DNA of 64,000 nucleotides. It comes from Perognathus longimembris pacificus. Its lineage: Eukaryota; Chordata; Mammalia; Rodentia; Heteromyidae. The position numbers were made by a program, and so were the translations under genes. This document shows positions 21,940 through 33,534 of this stretch, piece after piece. The stretch spans positions 15,338,673 through 15,402,672 of the forward strand of contig NC_063177.1 of assembly GCF_023159225.1 (NCBI RefSeq), in the 5' to 3' direction. Under the pieces are notes generated by a model that was given only the letters and a program-made list of their open reading frames with translations, searched no databases and was not told where the DNA came from. How positions within the stretch are numbered: position 1 is the stretch's first letter; the number at the start of each line of letters is the position of its first letter.

Positions 21940-22442
21940 TGTTGGGGATCATTATGGCCTGGGAAAGACTGCCCTTCCACCAGCCTTGGGACAATAGAAG
22001 TCCCTCCCACCTTCTGGCCTCCACCCCTTGGGAGGTGAACACGTGCGTGCCACCATGATGGGGTTGTCCCGCCCACAAAGGGAAGTTTCGTGATGTCACT
22101 TGATGAACGTGACCCCTAGCCTATGACTGACCCTTTGGCCAGCCCCCTTTCTTTCCCGCCATTACTTCTATATAAGTGCCCTTCCATATTAAAGTCTTTG
22201 AGACGCTTTTCACCACCGCAGCGTGTCCCTGATGCCTTCCTTTTCGCCTCCGCCCTCAGTAACATGTGGGGGGACTGGGGGGAGGGGAAGCTTCAGCAAC
22301 CCGTCCTCAACTTAGCGTTTGCCCATGTGAGCACGCCTTTGGCCTTCCGCTGGCGGAGGGCCAGGCTGAGTGCTCTTTCATAGAGTTTGTGGTTACCATT
22401 GTCCCCGTGGGGGGGAGAAAGGGGGTGTCCAGAACCCCAACA
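21940..22442 (+). mobile_element. 3' LTR
   Basis: 503 bases, same ends and signals as the 5' LTR (TATATAAG at 22169-22176), with two mismatches between the pair. Confidence 0.95.
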
Positions 22443-22448
22443 CATTGT
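22443..22448. repeat. Target-site duplication CATTGT (right)
   Basis: Perfect copy of 17081-17086. L1 ORF1 resumes directly after it. Confidence 0.93.
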
Positions 22449-23246
22449 AATAAATTTCTTTCTTCGCTTTGGCTGAATTCAAAATTTGCTCTTTATTCTT
22501 GAGATCTGAAGTCTTGATTATTATGTGCCTGGGTGAGGAATTTCTAGGGTCTGGTCTGCCAGGTGTCCTATAGGCTTCGGTTACCTGGGTGAGGTCCCTT
22601 GTTAGATTGGGGAAGTTTTCTTCAATCACTTTATTGAAATTATTTTGAAGCCCTCTGCCCTGGTATTCGCTCCTTCTCCTATTCCAATTATATGCAGATT
22701 ATATCTCTTGTCTTTGTCCACTAGCTCCTGGATTAGTCTGCCCTGGAGCTTTACCGTTTCTTGGAGTGTGGTAATTTTCTGGTCCTTGTTGGCTGCATCA
22801 TCGTCCAAGAGAGAGATTCTAGATTCAATATTGTCAATTCTTTGTGCTGTGGATTCAAGGGTGGAGTTTATGGATGTCATGGAGATATTTATGGTTGCCA
22901 GATCAGCTCTGATCGTGGAAATTTCTTCCTTTAAAGAGTTGCATTTTAAATCTATTTTTTCATGCATTTCGCTTCTCAGGATGCTAAGGTCTTCTTTAAC
23001 GGAGGTTTGCACTATATCCATTGTTGCTTCCATTTCTTTCTTGGCTTCCTGAAGTTCCTTCGAGACTTCCATTCTAAACTCCTGGAATTGTTTTCTGGTT
23101 TCGTTCCTGAGGCTTTCCATCATTTCTGCTATAGCCTCGGTTGTTTTTTTATTCTCCATCTCCTTTTCAGTCATACTGCTTTTTGGAGCTGGTGAGTTGG
23201 CTTGCCCTTTCATGTAATTTGTAATATTTCTCTGTGATTTGCGCAT
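22449..23246 (-). pseudogene. L1 ORF1 N-terminal and middle part
   Basis: A 206-codon frame starts at 23246 (MRKSQRNITNYMKGQ), with a long heptad-rich coiled coil (about residues 25-180) and then the RNA-recognition segment (YNLHIIGIGEGAN). A frameshift near 22660 moves the reading to VIEENFPNLTRD and on to SAKAKKEIYY, where the LTR element interrupts it. ORF1p is the L1 RNA-binding trimer. The remainder lies at 16867-17080. Confidence 0.9.
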
Positions 23247-24950
23247 CTGGAGATTTGTAGGTGGCTTCCTTGGGTTGGCTTTGTGCTGGTTCCTGCTGGT
23301 CCATCAGTGGGGGACTTGTGTCCTGGCTCTGGGTTTGAGTTTGGCTGTTGAACTTTACTGCCCAATGGGTGAGTATGACCGTCCCTGTTGTTGCCGGGGT
23401 GGTCACCCTCACTGCACTTGGGGGTGGGTAGGTTTTGTGTCTTTCTCTGCAGGATAGTGTCCTGCCACTGTGTTGTGCTGACCCTAGCGTGCCCCTGGTG
23501 TTGTTTTGCAGTTCTCTGATTCAGCGTGGCATGGAGGCTTTTCTCTTCTTTGGTTCTTTTTTCCACTCGGTATCTTGGTCAGAGGAGCTCACCTCTCAGA
23601 TTGAGATTTGCCGCTGAGAGCCGGCTCACCCATCTGTGTGGATTGCTCCTGTCGGAGCAGTTGTTGCTGTTGAGAAGCAGCCCACCCACCTGTGTGGGAT
23701 GCACCTGTCAGAGCGTGTGTTGCAGCTTGCCTGCTTGTGCATTCCCGCAGGGGTTTGGGCAAGAGATCCTCCTGCTGGAGGGCTAGCACGCTGGCCCTCT
23801 GGGGGTCGTGTGCGTGTGCACTCGAGTGCTTCCTTTGGGGATGTGCTGCCCTGAGTTGTTGGAGGGTGTTTGTGCCCTCTCGCGAGTTTGCTGTGGGGGG
23901 CAGTATGCATGCACCCCACCAGGATCAAGTGTCTGGGCACGGGTTGGTGCCCACAGACTCTTTGTGCCTCCGCTCTGAGGGGGGCATGTGTTTGGGCCCA
24001 GGTGTCCCTGCTGTGCTGGTGTTGCACACCAGTGAGCCTGTGACTGTTGTTCAAAAAGTTCACAAGGACCAGGTGCCTCAGGTAGGGCTTCCAATGCCTA
24101 CCAGTCCCCGGGCCCCTGCTGGCGGGGGGGGGGGGGGCGGACTGGTGAGGCCAGTTTCAGGCTCCCCAGCTGGGGCTTTGAGGGGGATGCCTTGGTGCTG
24201 CTCTGCCTCTGTTAGTTCCCATGTCCTCCCAGATGTCTTAGCGCCGCCAGATAGGGGGCTGCTTTATTCCCTCAGGTAGGGAGGGGGAGGGAGGTAGCTC
24301 TAGCTTCATTGTAGGTTTTGGGTCTCTGCTAGAGCTGGTCTTCCATTTGGGGCAGGGGGAGGGTTAATGGGGAACTTACTGGTCCTGGGTTGTGTGTGTG
24401 TCCTACTCTGCTGTGGGCTTTTCGGGGCTGTGGTGCTGGGGTGTGGCGATCCGTCGTTTGGTGGTGGCGGTCCCGGCTCTCTCCGTCTGCACAGCGGGTT
24501 CCCCTGCTGCTTATGTCTGATCCCAGCCGTTCAGTCCCGCAGCTCCAGTCCCTCGCCACCGTCTGTCTTGGTCCGTCTGCACTTCGTCTGGGGTCCGTGG
24601 AGCTCCTGCTGTCTGGACTCTGCGCTCCTGGTGTGACTATTCGGCTGTTGGTTTGCCGGCGCCGGGTCCTCTTTCCCAGCCTGGCCCTGTTCGGGCCAGG
24701 GTCAGCGGGTGTGTGTTTGTGGGGGTACCCCGGAGATTTTCCGGCTCCGTGCAGGTTATAGGCTCTTCTTTTTTTGTTCTTTTTCGTTTCCTGTGTTTCT
24801 CTGGTGCTTCTGGTTGTTGGGTTTGCTGGATTCTTGACGGTGTTTTGGGTGCTGGAGTTCCCAGCTCACTATTCCGTTGGAGCCTACCTATCATGACAGC
24901 GGATCTTTCTTCCATCGCAAACCTCTGTATTCCATTTAAAAATATTAAGT
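23247..24950 (-). promoter_or_regulatory. L1 5' UTR / promoter
   Basis: A GC- and CpG-rich 1.7 kb precedes ORF1 in the L1 sense. No tandem monomers are evident. A G-run is at 24125-24137. Long frames here on both strands look like compositional artefacts. The 5' boundary near 24950 is set only by the drop in GC. Confidence 0.65.
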
Positions 24951-25084
24951 AGTTGTACAAAAGACTTATAATTCCATATGTAACACAAGTCTTAAGAAGT
25001 GCTGCTTTAAATCCTACCTTACAGAGCTGCTACTCTTTCAAAATAATGAGATCATTGGAGAGTACATGGCATGGCAGGTAAAAT

Positions 25085-25560
25085 TACTTATTTTTTTGAG
25101 ACTGAAAACTAATTTTATTTATTTATTTATTTTTATGTACTAAATAGCAGATGTTCTTTTTTATTGTTATTATGAAGGTTATATACATAGGGGTTTGTTA
25201 CGTAAGTCAGGTAATGAGTACATTTCTCTTGGGACAAAATCGCCCCTTCCCTCCCTCTCTCCCAGTTTTCTCTCCTGTCCCCACCCACAAGTTGTATAGT
25301 TCATTTTCAGCACAGGGTCTAGTGAGTACCACTGCTGCGTTTGTTCACTCTCTGTCCCCCGATTTTTTTGCCCCTTGTTCCTCCCGAAGATAAACAAGAT
25401 AAAAGAAAACCAAAGCATCAACAAAGGAAAATCCTCTTGATTCATTTCCTGGAGTACATTTTGATAAATATTATTTTATGTGATCAGATGTACATAGGCA
25501 CTGTGATTTTGTGTCTGTCTCCTAAGAATATTCTCCTTTGGTCTCACTGTGTGTGAATAT
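25085..25560 (-). mobile_element. L1 3' UTR fragment
   Basis: Tail-like AT-rich start, ATTTATTTATTTATTT at about 25115, then GTTACGTAAGTCAGGTAATG and AAGTTGTATAGTTCATTTTC. It closely parallels 1632-2045 and extends further in the 5' direction (ATTCTCCTTTGGTCTCACTG). Confidence 0.75.
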
Positions 25561-25589
25561 CTAGAATTCTGTATAATTTCCCATCCTTC

Positions 25590-26110
25590 AGTGTATATTT
25601 AGATCTAGCTTCTGCATTAGTTTTTTTTAAAAGATAGAAGGCAGCCATTAACTAAAGTATTTCTACAGTGTGGCAACATCTTGGGATATTATCATATTGA
25701 GATATGACAAAGGGGAAAGTTACCATACCTGAAAAATTATCTAGCAGGACATAAAATTGCCTAGTAAGTAAATCATGCCCTTCAGCATGGAAGGATAAGG
25801 CATAGAAGGAGGAAAGAAAATCAACTGGTTCACCCACTTCCCAACTGCCTAGATGCCAATGCCATGATCCTAAATTTGGCCACCTTTTATTCTTTATAAG
25901 CAAGGAAATATCAGTATCTCTCATCATCACCCATATGTGTGCTATCTCTGCACACATCTCCCTTCTAGACATCCCTGGGCCTATGAGGATCTGGATCCCA
26001 GTGGAGTCCAGATGTAAGGACACGGTAATTACCCACGACCAAAGCTGTTATATTCCTTGAGATGTGACCCATTATAACCACTAAACACACCTGATGGTTC
26101 TACTTTTTAA
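25590..26110. other. Diverged OR-cluster flank unit
   Basis: The stretch around CTTCTAGACATCCCTGGGCC and GGTAATTACCCACGACC resembles 51960-52270 and 7180-7300. No coding content is seen. Confidence 0.45.
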
Positions 26111-26361
26111 AAAGTTTTCTTCAAATATTGTATGAGTCACCCTTTTCACCCTTCCCCTTCTTCCTTCCTACCCATCTCCTCAAGTTTCCTAGTTCAGTTT
26201 TCACATATATACATAGAGTGTTATGGCTTTACCTGGGATTCCTCTTTTCATTCATCCACACTTGCCCTCACCCCCCACCTCCAGTACCTGCTCCATTTAG
26301 TAGAGACAAATTTCAGCTTCACATCTGAATATTGTTATTGAAGGTCAGCTTTTGACTGCTT

Positions 26362-26477
26362 AATTGGAGATAAGTGCTTCTCAGATTTGTCTTCCCAGGC
26401 TAATTTTTAACTGTGATCCTCAAGTCTCAGCTCCTAATTGGCTAGGATTATAGGCATGAGTCACTGATACCCGACTT
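26362..26477 (-). mobile_element. 7SL-like SINE half
   Basis: AATTGGAGATAAGTGCTTC to GGATTATAGGCATGAGTCAC is the complement of the left half of the chimeric SINE. The Geo half is absent. Confidence 0.65.
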
Positions 26478-26593
26478 AGTCCTGCCATTTGTGTAGAAAG
26501 CCAACTGATTCCAGTTCAGTTGATATGTGGATTTATCTTAGATGCTCACTTTATTGCTTTACCTGTATTCCTGTCCTTTCAGTTGTTTTGTTT

Positions 26594-26770
26594 TTGCTAG
26601 TCCTGGGGCTTGAACGCAGGGCCTGAGCACAGTCCCTAGCTTCTTTTTGCTCTCTACCACTTGAGCCACAGTGCCACCTCTGGCTTTGTTTATGTGGTGC
26701 TGAGGAATTGAACCAAGGCCTTAGTGGATGCTAGGCAAGCACTCTACCAGTAAGCCACATTCCTAGCCCC
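26594..26770 (-). mobile_element. IDL-Geo SINE, internally shortened
   Basis: Both halves are recognisable (CTAGTCCTGGGGCTTGAAC to CCACATTCCTAGCCCC), with small deletions in the Geo half and in the linker. Confidence 0.8.
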
Positions 26771-27111
26771 CCTTTAGCAGCTTTGTAATGTAACTTTATG
26801 ACAAGTTCTAAAATTGCATACTATGAAGAATCTGCTTCAACTATTTTGGAAATCTGGGTTGTCTTGCAATTCCTTGTACACTTTGGGGAGCAGCCTTTTC
26901 CAAAACAACTATTAGGATTTTTGTGAGGATTTTAGTGAGTCTATAGATACCTTTGGTTAACACATTTTTCTAACAATGAGCACAGATTTCTTTCGATTTA
27001 TCTGTCTTTGATTTCTTTTAGCAATGCTTTGTAGTTTGCTGTGCATGAGTTTGTAGCCTCATAGGTGTCTTTTTTATTATGTATTTTGTCTCCTTGGTGT
27101 TATGAAATATT

Positions 27112-27325
27112 CTTTTGTTTTGTTTTGTTTTGTTTGCCAGTCCTGGGCCTTGGACTCAGGGCCTGAGCACTGTCCGTGGCTTCTTTTTGCTCAAGGCTAA
27201 CACTCTGGCACTTGAGTCACAGCGCCACTTCTGGCCATTTTCTGTATATGTGGTGCTGGGGAATGGAACCCAGGGCTTCAAGTATATGAGGCAAGCGCTC
27301 TTGTCACTAGGCCATATTCCCAGCC
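27112..27325 (-). mobile_element. IDL-Geo SINE with target-site duplication
   Basis: Flanked by TGAAATATT at 27103-27111 and 27326-27334. The tail is (TTTTG)n on the plus strand, an AAAAC-type tail in sense. Confidence 0.87.
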
Positions 27326-27542
27326 TGAAATATTTTTATTTGAACAGTAAATTGTACAAAGCATATGGTTTTATGATAACACTTCCAAATATGACTATAA
27401 TTTATATTCGTGAAAATCTAGTATTCTTTGAGTTTCTCTCAAGTCCTCTTTTGCCCTCCTCTCACATCCATTGAACTACATCTTATGCATAAGTTTTCAT
27501 GCTTTCGTATTATTAAAAGTCCATATTCCACATGGATGAGAA

Positions 27543-27548
<6 letters not shown>

Positions 27549-27603
<55 letters not shown>
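27549..27603. repeat. (TA)n microsatellite
   Basis: 55 bases of uninterrupted TA, preceded by a few TA units with one G. Confidence 0.97.
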
Positions 27604-27608
<5 letters not shown>

Positions 27609-27968
27609 TCTGAGTATGGCTCATTCCACTATTCTACCCCGCCCCCCAAATGACACAATTCTCACTTATGGGTGCCTAAGATTACAATGTGCATTGATGT
27701 ACTATTGTGCTGCTTAAGCTCCTAAGCCTGTTTCATAGCCTGGCTATTGTGAATAGTGCTTCAAGAAACACACATGCAGGTATATCTATTTTATGCTGGC
27801 TTTGATTTTTTTGGATATATAGCCAAGATAGTATAACAGGGTCATGAACCAGTTCTATTTTTAGTTTTTTGAGAAACCTCCATACTGATTTTCATAGTGG
27901 GTACACAAAGTTTACATTCTCACCAGCTGGGTGTGAAGATTGCTTTCTTTGTCCTTGTATCCTTGCAG

Positions 27969-27971
<3 letters not shown>

Positions 27972-28011
<40 letters not shown>

Positions 28012-28020
28012 TGTGTGTGT
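27972..28020. repeat. (TG)n microsatellite
   Basis: About 24 TG units with one TA interruption. Confidence 0.97.
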
Positions 28021-28836
28021 CTTCTTCACAGGAGCTATTCTGACTTGGGTGTGGTAGAATATCAATATAGTTCTGATTTGCAACTCCATTACAATTAAGG
28101 CTGTGGAACATTGTTTTTCATATATTCCTTCTCTTGAAAACTATTCAAATCACGTGTCCATTTATTAATCGGGTTATTTATTCTTTTGGTGTCTCATTTT
28201 GGAACTCTATGTACTCTGGATATTAATGATCTATCCAAAGAATTCCTGGCAAATTCTTTTTTCCCATTCTGTAAGTTTACTTTTGATTCTGGAAATAATT
28301 TATGTGATGCATTCTATTTAATATCTTGCAATTCCAGTTTTCAGTTCTTGTTCTTATTCAATATTGTTCTTATTTCCTAAGATATTGGAGTTCTAATCAG
28401 AAAAGCATTTTCTGTGATGACAACTTCAATGCTTTCCCTCTAGCAGTTTTCAAGTTTCTGTCCTGACCTTAAGCTTTTCATTCCATTTGGAATTGAGTTT
28501 TAAATTTTACTTTAGAATTAGCATTCAGTAGTAATATGAGGGGGTTTCTTAAGATAACTGATTTGTGTGCAGAGTTTTTATACTTGCTCTTAAAATATTG
28601 CTGTTCAAATTTCATATTTCCTCATCTTTGTCTCTGATAATCCCTGATACATTTTTTTCCTCTGCTGGGTAAAGTTTTTGGTGATGTTTTCTACTGTATT
28701 TTTTTTTATTGAGTTTTCTTCTCTGGTCATCTCTGATTAATTTCTTATTCACATTTCTGACTTATCGATGTCTTCAATTTATTTCTTTACTTCATGTATC
28801 TGTTCTATTGAATCTTCTTGGGGCCACTGGTCTTTT

Positions 28837-29073
28837 GTTGTTGTTGTTGTTGTTGTTCATGGGACAAGGGCCTGGTCACTATCTCTGAGCTTCTGTGCTT
28901 GGGACTAGTGCTCTAACACTTTGAGCCACAGCTCCATTTCCAATTTTCTGATGGCGAATTGGAGATAAGAGTTCCATGGACTTCCTTGCCTGAGCTGGCT
29001 TTGATGAACTGGGATCCTCAGATCTCGGCCTCCTGAGTTGGTAAGATTATAGGCATGAGCCCCAGGACCCAGC
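28837..29073 (-). mobile_element. Chimeric 7SL-Geo SINE with (TTG)n tail
   Basis: The (TTG)7 run at 28837-28857 is the complement of the tail. Diverged Geo and 7SL-like halves follow, ending GGATTATAGGC-type wording near 29045-29073. Confidence 0.7.
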
Positions 29074-29289
29074 AGGACATTCTTAAAATTAGGATTTTGA
29101 ATTCTTTGGAATTTCTGTCATTTCAACGTCATTGAATTTGGATGTTGAGGAGTTAAGTATTTTTAGAGGATTCATAGTGCCTTGCTTTTTAATATATCTT
29201 GTGTTTCTAGTTGAATTTTTACATTTATTGAGGTGGTGTCTCTTACATATACTCAGAAGAGAAAACAGATCATTGCAGTAAAACCAACC

Positions 29290-29850
29290 ATTCAAAAGGT
29301 AACCAAATATATACATAATGGAATTCTATGCTTCCAATAGAAAGAATGACATAGCCCCATTCATAAGAAAGTGGAAAAAAATCATACTAAGTGAAGTAAG
29401 GCAGACGCAAAGAAACATGGACTCCATGGTTTCCATTATCTGTAATAGTATATGTCTAGGATATCTCTACCAGAGGAACACAATAGTTCAATGACTATGT
29501 ACATATGATCATATGAGGTGATGCTAAGAGAAATAAACTCCAAGACATGGAAACAAGAGGTTTTTATTTGTTGTTCTTGTTTTTAATGTACTGTGTGAAG
29601 TTATTTTTTTCTTTCGTTTTTCTTCCCTATTGTTTAGCCCTTGTCACTGTATTTCATTTTGATACCCTGTATACTTATATACATTTATCCAAATTAGGGA
29701 AGGGAAACAACAAAATGGTGAGAGAAAGGACAAAGGGCAAATCAAAGCAACAGCAATACTCACAAGTCACATGTTGGAAATGAACTTTCCAACTTGAGGG
29801 GGATTAGGGAGGGGAAAAAATGGGAGAAAAATGAGGAAGGATCCCTTTGA
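29290..29850 (+). mobile_element. L1 3' end fragment (plus strand)
   Basis: ORF2 C-terminal and 3' UTR wording in sense orientation (AATCATACTAAGTGAAGTAAG, AAGAAACATGGACTCCATGG), then the 3' UTR (AATGGTGAGAGAAAGGACAA). The frame is broken. Confidence 0.7.
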
Positions 29851-30224
29851 GATATTACATATGGAAATAATAGTAAGACGTAGCACATTAAAATAATAGA
29901 TACAAAACAATAATCATAAAACAAGAGAAAGATAAACATCAATATTTCTTTTTTGTTGATATACACATTATTTTCTCAGAGATCTTGTGATATTTTCTCT
30001 GGAGTAACTACTTATGTAATTATTCCATCTAACATATTTTCCATTAAGGACTAGAAAATTGGGAGATATTTCCCATGTAAGATTTTCTTTTATATCTCCA
30101 TTTCTCACAGTCAGCTCATCATTCCGTGAGGGTTCTTTGTTTTATAAATGTAAATTGCAGGATTCCATCTGATCTCCATCTCCTGTTTAGTGCTTCTCTC
30201 CTTTAATTCTCCCCTCAAGTTCCA

Positions 30225-31995
30225 GTGGTATTCTTTTTTAAAATTTAATTTTATTGTCAAGGTGATGTACAGAGAGGTTACAGTTACATACATTAGGTAG
30301 TGAGTACATTTCTTAACTCTTCCCTTATTTTTCTCCGACCTTTGTCATCCCTAATTCCCCTGCCTCCTGAGTTGTACAATTAATTTCCAACACATTGTCT
30401 TGTATTTCTGTTGCATAAGTTTGCCCTTTGTCCTTTGTCTCACCATTCTGATGTGCCCCTACTCTTTCCTAATTCAGATAAATGTATGTACACTATCCAC
30501 GGTACCAAAATCAAATACAGGGACAAGGGCTAAATCACAGGGAAAAAATGCAAGGAAAAAGAATAATTTCACATGGCACATTGAAAATAACAACAATGAA
30601 AAACCACTTGTTTCCATATCTTGGAGTTCATTTTGCTTAGCTTCTTCTTATTATATGTTGATATGTCCATAATCTTTGAGCTACTGTGATCCTCTGCTAG
30701 GACTATGCTAGATATACACTAATTATTACCAGTGAGGGAAAACATAGTCTGTTTCCTTGGGTCTGGCTCACTTCACTTAGTATGATTTTTTCAAAAGCTT
30801 TCCATTTTCTTATGAATGGAGCAATGCAATTCTTTCTTATGGAAGCATAGAATTCCATTGTGTATATATATACACTACATTTTCTTGATCCATTCATCTA
30901 CTGAGGGGCATCTGGGTTGGCTACATAGCTTAGCTATGGTAAATAATGCTGCAGTGAACATGGTTGTGCTGGTAGCTTTAGTATGGCCTTGTTTGTGATC
31001 CTTTAGGTAAATGCCCAGAAGTGGAACTACTGGGTCATAGGGGAGCTCTATGTTTATCATTTTGACGAACCTCCACACTGCTTTCCAGAGTGGTTGAACA
31101 AGTTTACACTCCCACCAACAGTGTAGTAGTAGCATTCCATTTTGGCCACATATCTACCAGCATCTGTTGTTTTGTTTTCTTGGTAATAACCATTATTACT
31201 GGGGTGTGGTGGAGTCTCATTATTTTGATTTGCATTTCTTTTATGGCCAGAGATGCTGAGCACTTCTTCATTTGTCTATTGGCTATTCTAATTTCCTCTT
31301 CAGAGAAGTCTCTAAGTCATTAACCTGTTTACTAATGGGGCAGTTGTTTATCTGAGGATTTGTTTTGGGAGAACTTAATTTTTTTATTTTTATTTTTTTT
31401 TGCCAGTCCTGGGGCTTGAATTCAGGGCCTGAGCACTGTCCCTGGCTTCTTTTTGCTCAAGGCTCGTGCTCTACCACTTGAGTCACAGCACCACTTCTGA
31501 CTTTTTCTATATATGTGGTGCTGAGGAATCGAACTCAGGGCTTCATGTATACGAGGCAAGCACTTTACCACTAGGCAATATTCCCAGCCTGAGAAATTAA
31601 TTTTTTGAGTTCAAAGTATATTTTAGATATGAGACCCTTGTTTGTTGTATGGCTAATGAAGATCTTCTCCCAATCTGTGGGCTTTCTATTTATTTTGCAA
31701 GCTATCTCCTTTGCCATGCAGAAGCTCTGCAATTTCATGCAATCCCACTTGTCCAAACTTTTTGATTTGCTGTTTCTGGACTTTATTAACAAAGTTTCTA
31801 CCTGTGCCAAGGAGCCCTAGTTTTTTTCGTATTCCTTCTTGTAATGTTTTCAGGGTATCTGCTTTTACCTCAAGGTCTTGATACATTTGAGATTGATTCT
31901 GGTATAGTGTGATATGTAGGGATTTGGCTTTATTTATTTTTTTAACAGGTGTTTACCCAATTTACCCAGCACAATTTGTTGAAGAGGCTGTCTTT
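30225..31995 (-). mobile_element. L1 3' UTR plus ORF2 3' part
   Basis: 3' UTR from 30225 to about 30720, then ORF2 C-terminal pieces ([36 protein letters not shown]) and further ORF2 upstream to TTGAAGAGGCTGTCTTTC near 31993. Interrupted by a SINE at 31387-31590. The frame is broken. Confidence 0.8.
31387..31590 (-). mobile_element. IDL-Geo SINE nested in L1
   Basis: Flanking copies GAGAACTTAATTTTTT (31369-31384) and GAGAAATTAATTTTTT (31591-31606) are a target-site duplication with one mismatch. Confidence 0.85.
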
Positions 31996-32588
31996 CTTCC
32001 ATCTCCCTTTCCCTCTCCCCCCATGAGTTGTTCAGTTGGTTTACACCAAATGGTTTTGTAAGTATTGCCTTTGGAGTCATTTGTCTTTTTATCCTTTGTC
32101 TCTTGATTTTGATATTCCCTTTTCTTTCCCTACTTCTAATACAAGTATATACAGTATCCAGGGTGCTCAGATGAGATACAGTGATAGTGCGGGGACAACC
32201 ACAGGAAGGGGACACAAGAGGAACAACAACAACAAAAAGCTAGTTTCACATGGCATGTTGAAAATAATTACATCAGTGATATAACACTTGTTTCCATGAC
32301 ATGGAGTTCATTTCAATTAGCATCATCTTGTGTGTTCATAAGGGCATAGCTATTGCGCTCTTGTGATTCTCTGCTGTGACTAGCCTAAACCTGTACTAAT
32401 TATTCCCTATGAGGGAAACCATAGAGTCCATGTTTCTTTGAGTCTGGCTCAGTTCACTTAGTATAATTTTTTGCAAGTCCTTCCAATTCCTTACGAATGG
32501 GGCAATGTCATTCTTTCTTATAGAGACATAACCCATATGCCCCTCAGTAGACGAGTGGATAAGGAAAATGTGGTACATATACACAATG
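31996..32588 (-). mobile_element. L1 3' fragment with inverted 5' end
   Basis: 31996-32530 is minus-strand L1 3' UTR and ORF2 end. The next roughly 58 bases (GCCCCTCAGTAGACGAGTGG to TACACAATG) are the adjoining ORF2 stretch in the opposite orientation. This is the 5' inversion left by twin priming. Its 3' part begins inside the 3' UTR and abuts the previous L1 without an obvious tail. Confidence 0.75.
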
Positions 32589-32618
32589 AACTATTTTCTG
32601 ATCCCCTTTTTATTTTTT

Positions 32619-32830
32619 GTGCCAGCAATGAGGCCTAGACACCATTCCTGGGTTCTTTTGCTTAAGGCATGCATTCTACTAGAGCCGCAGCTGTTTATAG
32701 ATTTTGAGGGTTAATTGGAAATAAGAGTCTCATGGATTTTTCCTACACAAGTTGGCTTTGAGTCACTATCCTCAGATCTCAGATTCCTGAGTAGCTAGGA
32801 TTACAGATGTGAGTTTCCAGCACCCAGCTT
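32619..32830 (-). mobile_element. Chimeric 7SL-Geo SINE, diverged
   Basis: Geo-like right half, then the complement of the 7SL-like half ending GATTACAGATGTGAG and CAGCACCCAGCTT. Confidence 0.7.
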
Positions 32831-32838
32831 GATTTTTT

Positions 32839-33044
32839 TTTTTCTTTTTGGCCAGTCCTAGGCTGTGAACTCAGGGCCTGAGCACTGTCCCTGGCTTCTT
32901 TTTTGCTCAAGGCTAGCACTCTGCCACTTGAGCCACAGCGCCACTTCTGGCCATTTTCTGTATATGTGGTGCTGAGGAATCGAACCCAGAGCCTCATGTA
33001 TATGAGGCAAGCACTCTTGCCACTGGGCCGTATTCCCAGCCCCC
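32839..33044 (-). mobile_element. IDL-Geo SINE inserted at the end of another SINE
   Basis: Nine-base flanks TGATTTTTT at 32830-32838 and 33045-33053. Both halves are complete. Confidence 0.85.
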
Positions 33045-33169
33045 TGATTTTTTAAAAAAAATATGGGTCATTGACATTGTGCAAATATTCAGTTGAGTTT
33101 TGTGTTTATCTTACACTCTGAATCTCTGTGAATTACCACAATTTTTTAGTCTTTAGGATTTTTATATAA

Positions 33170-33530
33170 ATAAGTCTATACAGCCATCTGTGAATGAACA
33201 GTTACTTTTTTCCTAATTTGTATATCTTTTAAATGTTTTCCTAATTTCTCTAGATAGGACTTCCAACAATTTGTTGAATAGTGGGGATCCTTGCTTTGTT
33301 GTATATCTTTATGGGAGTTTCTTTTAGTCTGTCATCATCAAGTGTGAGATTAGCTATATGTTCTTGATAAATGCACATTAACATCTTGGTAAATTTTATT
33401 ATTATTTCATTGTTTTCTTATCATGAATTGTCATTGAATTTTGACCAAATGATTTTCTCATACTGACTGAGATGAACATGTATTTCTGAACTTGGTTCTA
33501 CTAATGTATTTTATGGTCATTGTTTTTTTT
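33170..33530 (-). mobile_element. Old L1 ORF2 fragment (left part)
   Basis: Complement of RT-domain wording (CTTCCAACAATTTGTTGAAT, TGACTGAGATGAACATG). It appears to continue at 35165-35340 after a younger L1 inserted into it. Confidence 0.6.
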
Positions 33531-33534
33531 AATC

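Larger units (their letters stand above)
17087..22442 (+). mobile_element. Young non-autonomous class II LTR retroelement
   Basis: Order: 5' LTR (17087-17589), tRNA-Lys3-like primer site, GC-rich leader, about 3.3 kb of AT-richer DNA, polypurine tract, 3' LTR (21940-22442), all within perfect 6-bp duplications. The 4.35-kb interior is well short of a complete provirus. I find no aspartic protease DTG/DSG, no RT YxDD and no long env frame, and the longest frames are GC-rich leader artefacts. Structure and 6-bp duplication fit betaretrovirus/IAP-like class II. Mobilisation would have needed proteins supplied in trans. The internal sequence origin is not recognised. Confidence 0.9.
12402..24950 (-). 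mobile_element. Full-length L1, split by an LTR element
   Basis: Without the 5.36-kb insert the unit is about 7.2 kb. In sense order on the minus strand it has a GC-rich 5' UTR (24950-23247), ORF1 (23246-22449 plus 17080-16867), a roughly 147-base spacer, ORF2 (16720-12878) and a 3' UTR ending in an A-rich tail (12402-12425). Frames are broken in several places, so it is not autonomous now. No convincing target-site duplication was found. The 3' half has a close truncated relative at 37873-39175. Confidence 0.88.
26115..28800 (-). mobile_element. Old, degraded L1, interrupted by SINEs
   Basis: Complement of L1 ORF2 and 3' sequence, for example CTATTGTGAATAGTGCTTC and TTTTTTGAGAAACCTCCATAC. 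There are no open frames. SINEs sit at 26362, 26594 and 27112, and microsatellites at 27549 and 27972. Confidence 0.6.

Noticed and set aside
23626..24279. 145- and 195-codon frames opposite and within the L1 5' UTR
   Set aside because: GC-rich composition, low-complexity content, and no conserved domain. Treated as L1 promoter region.
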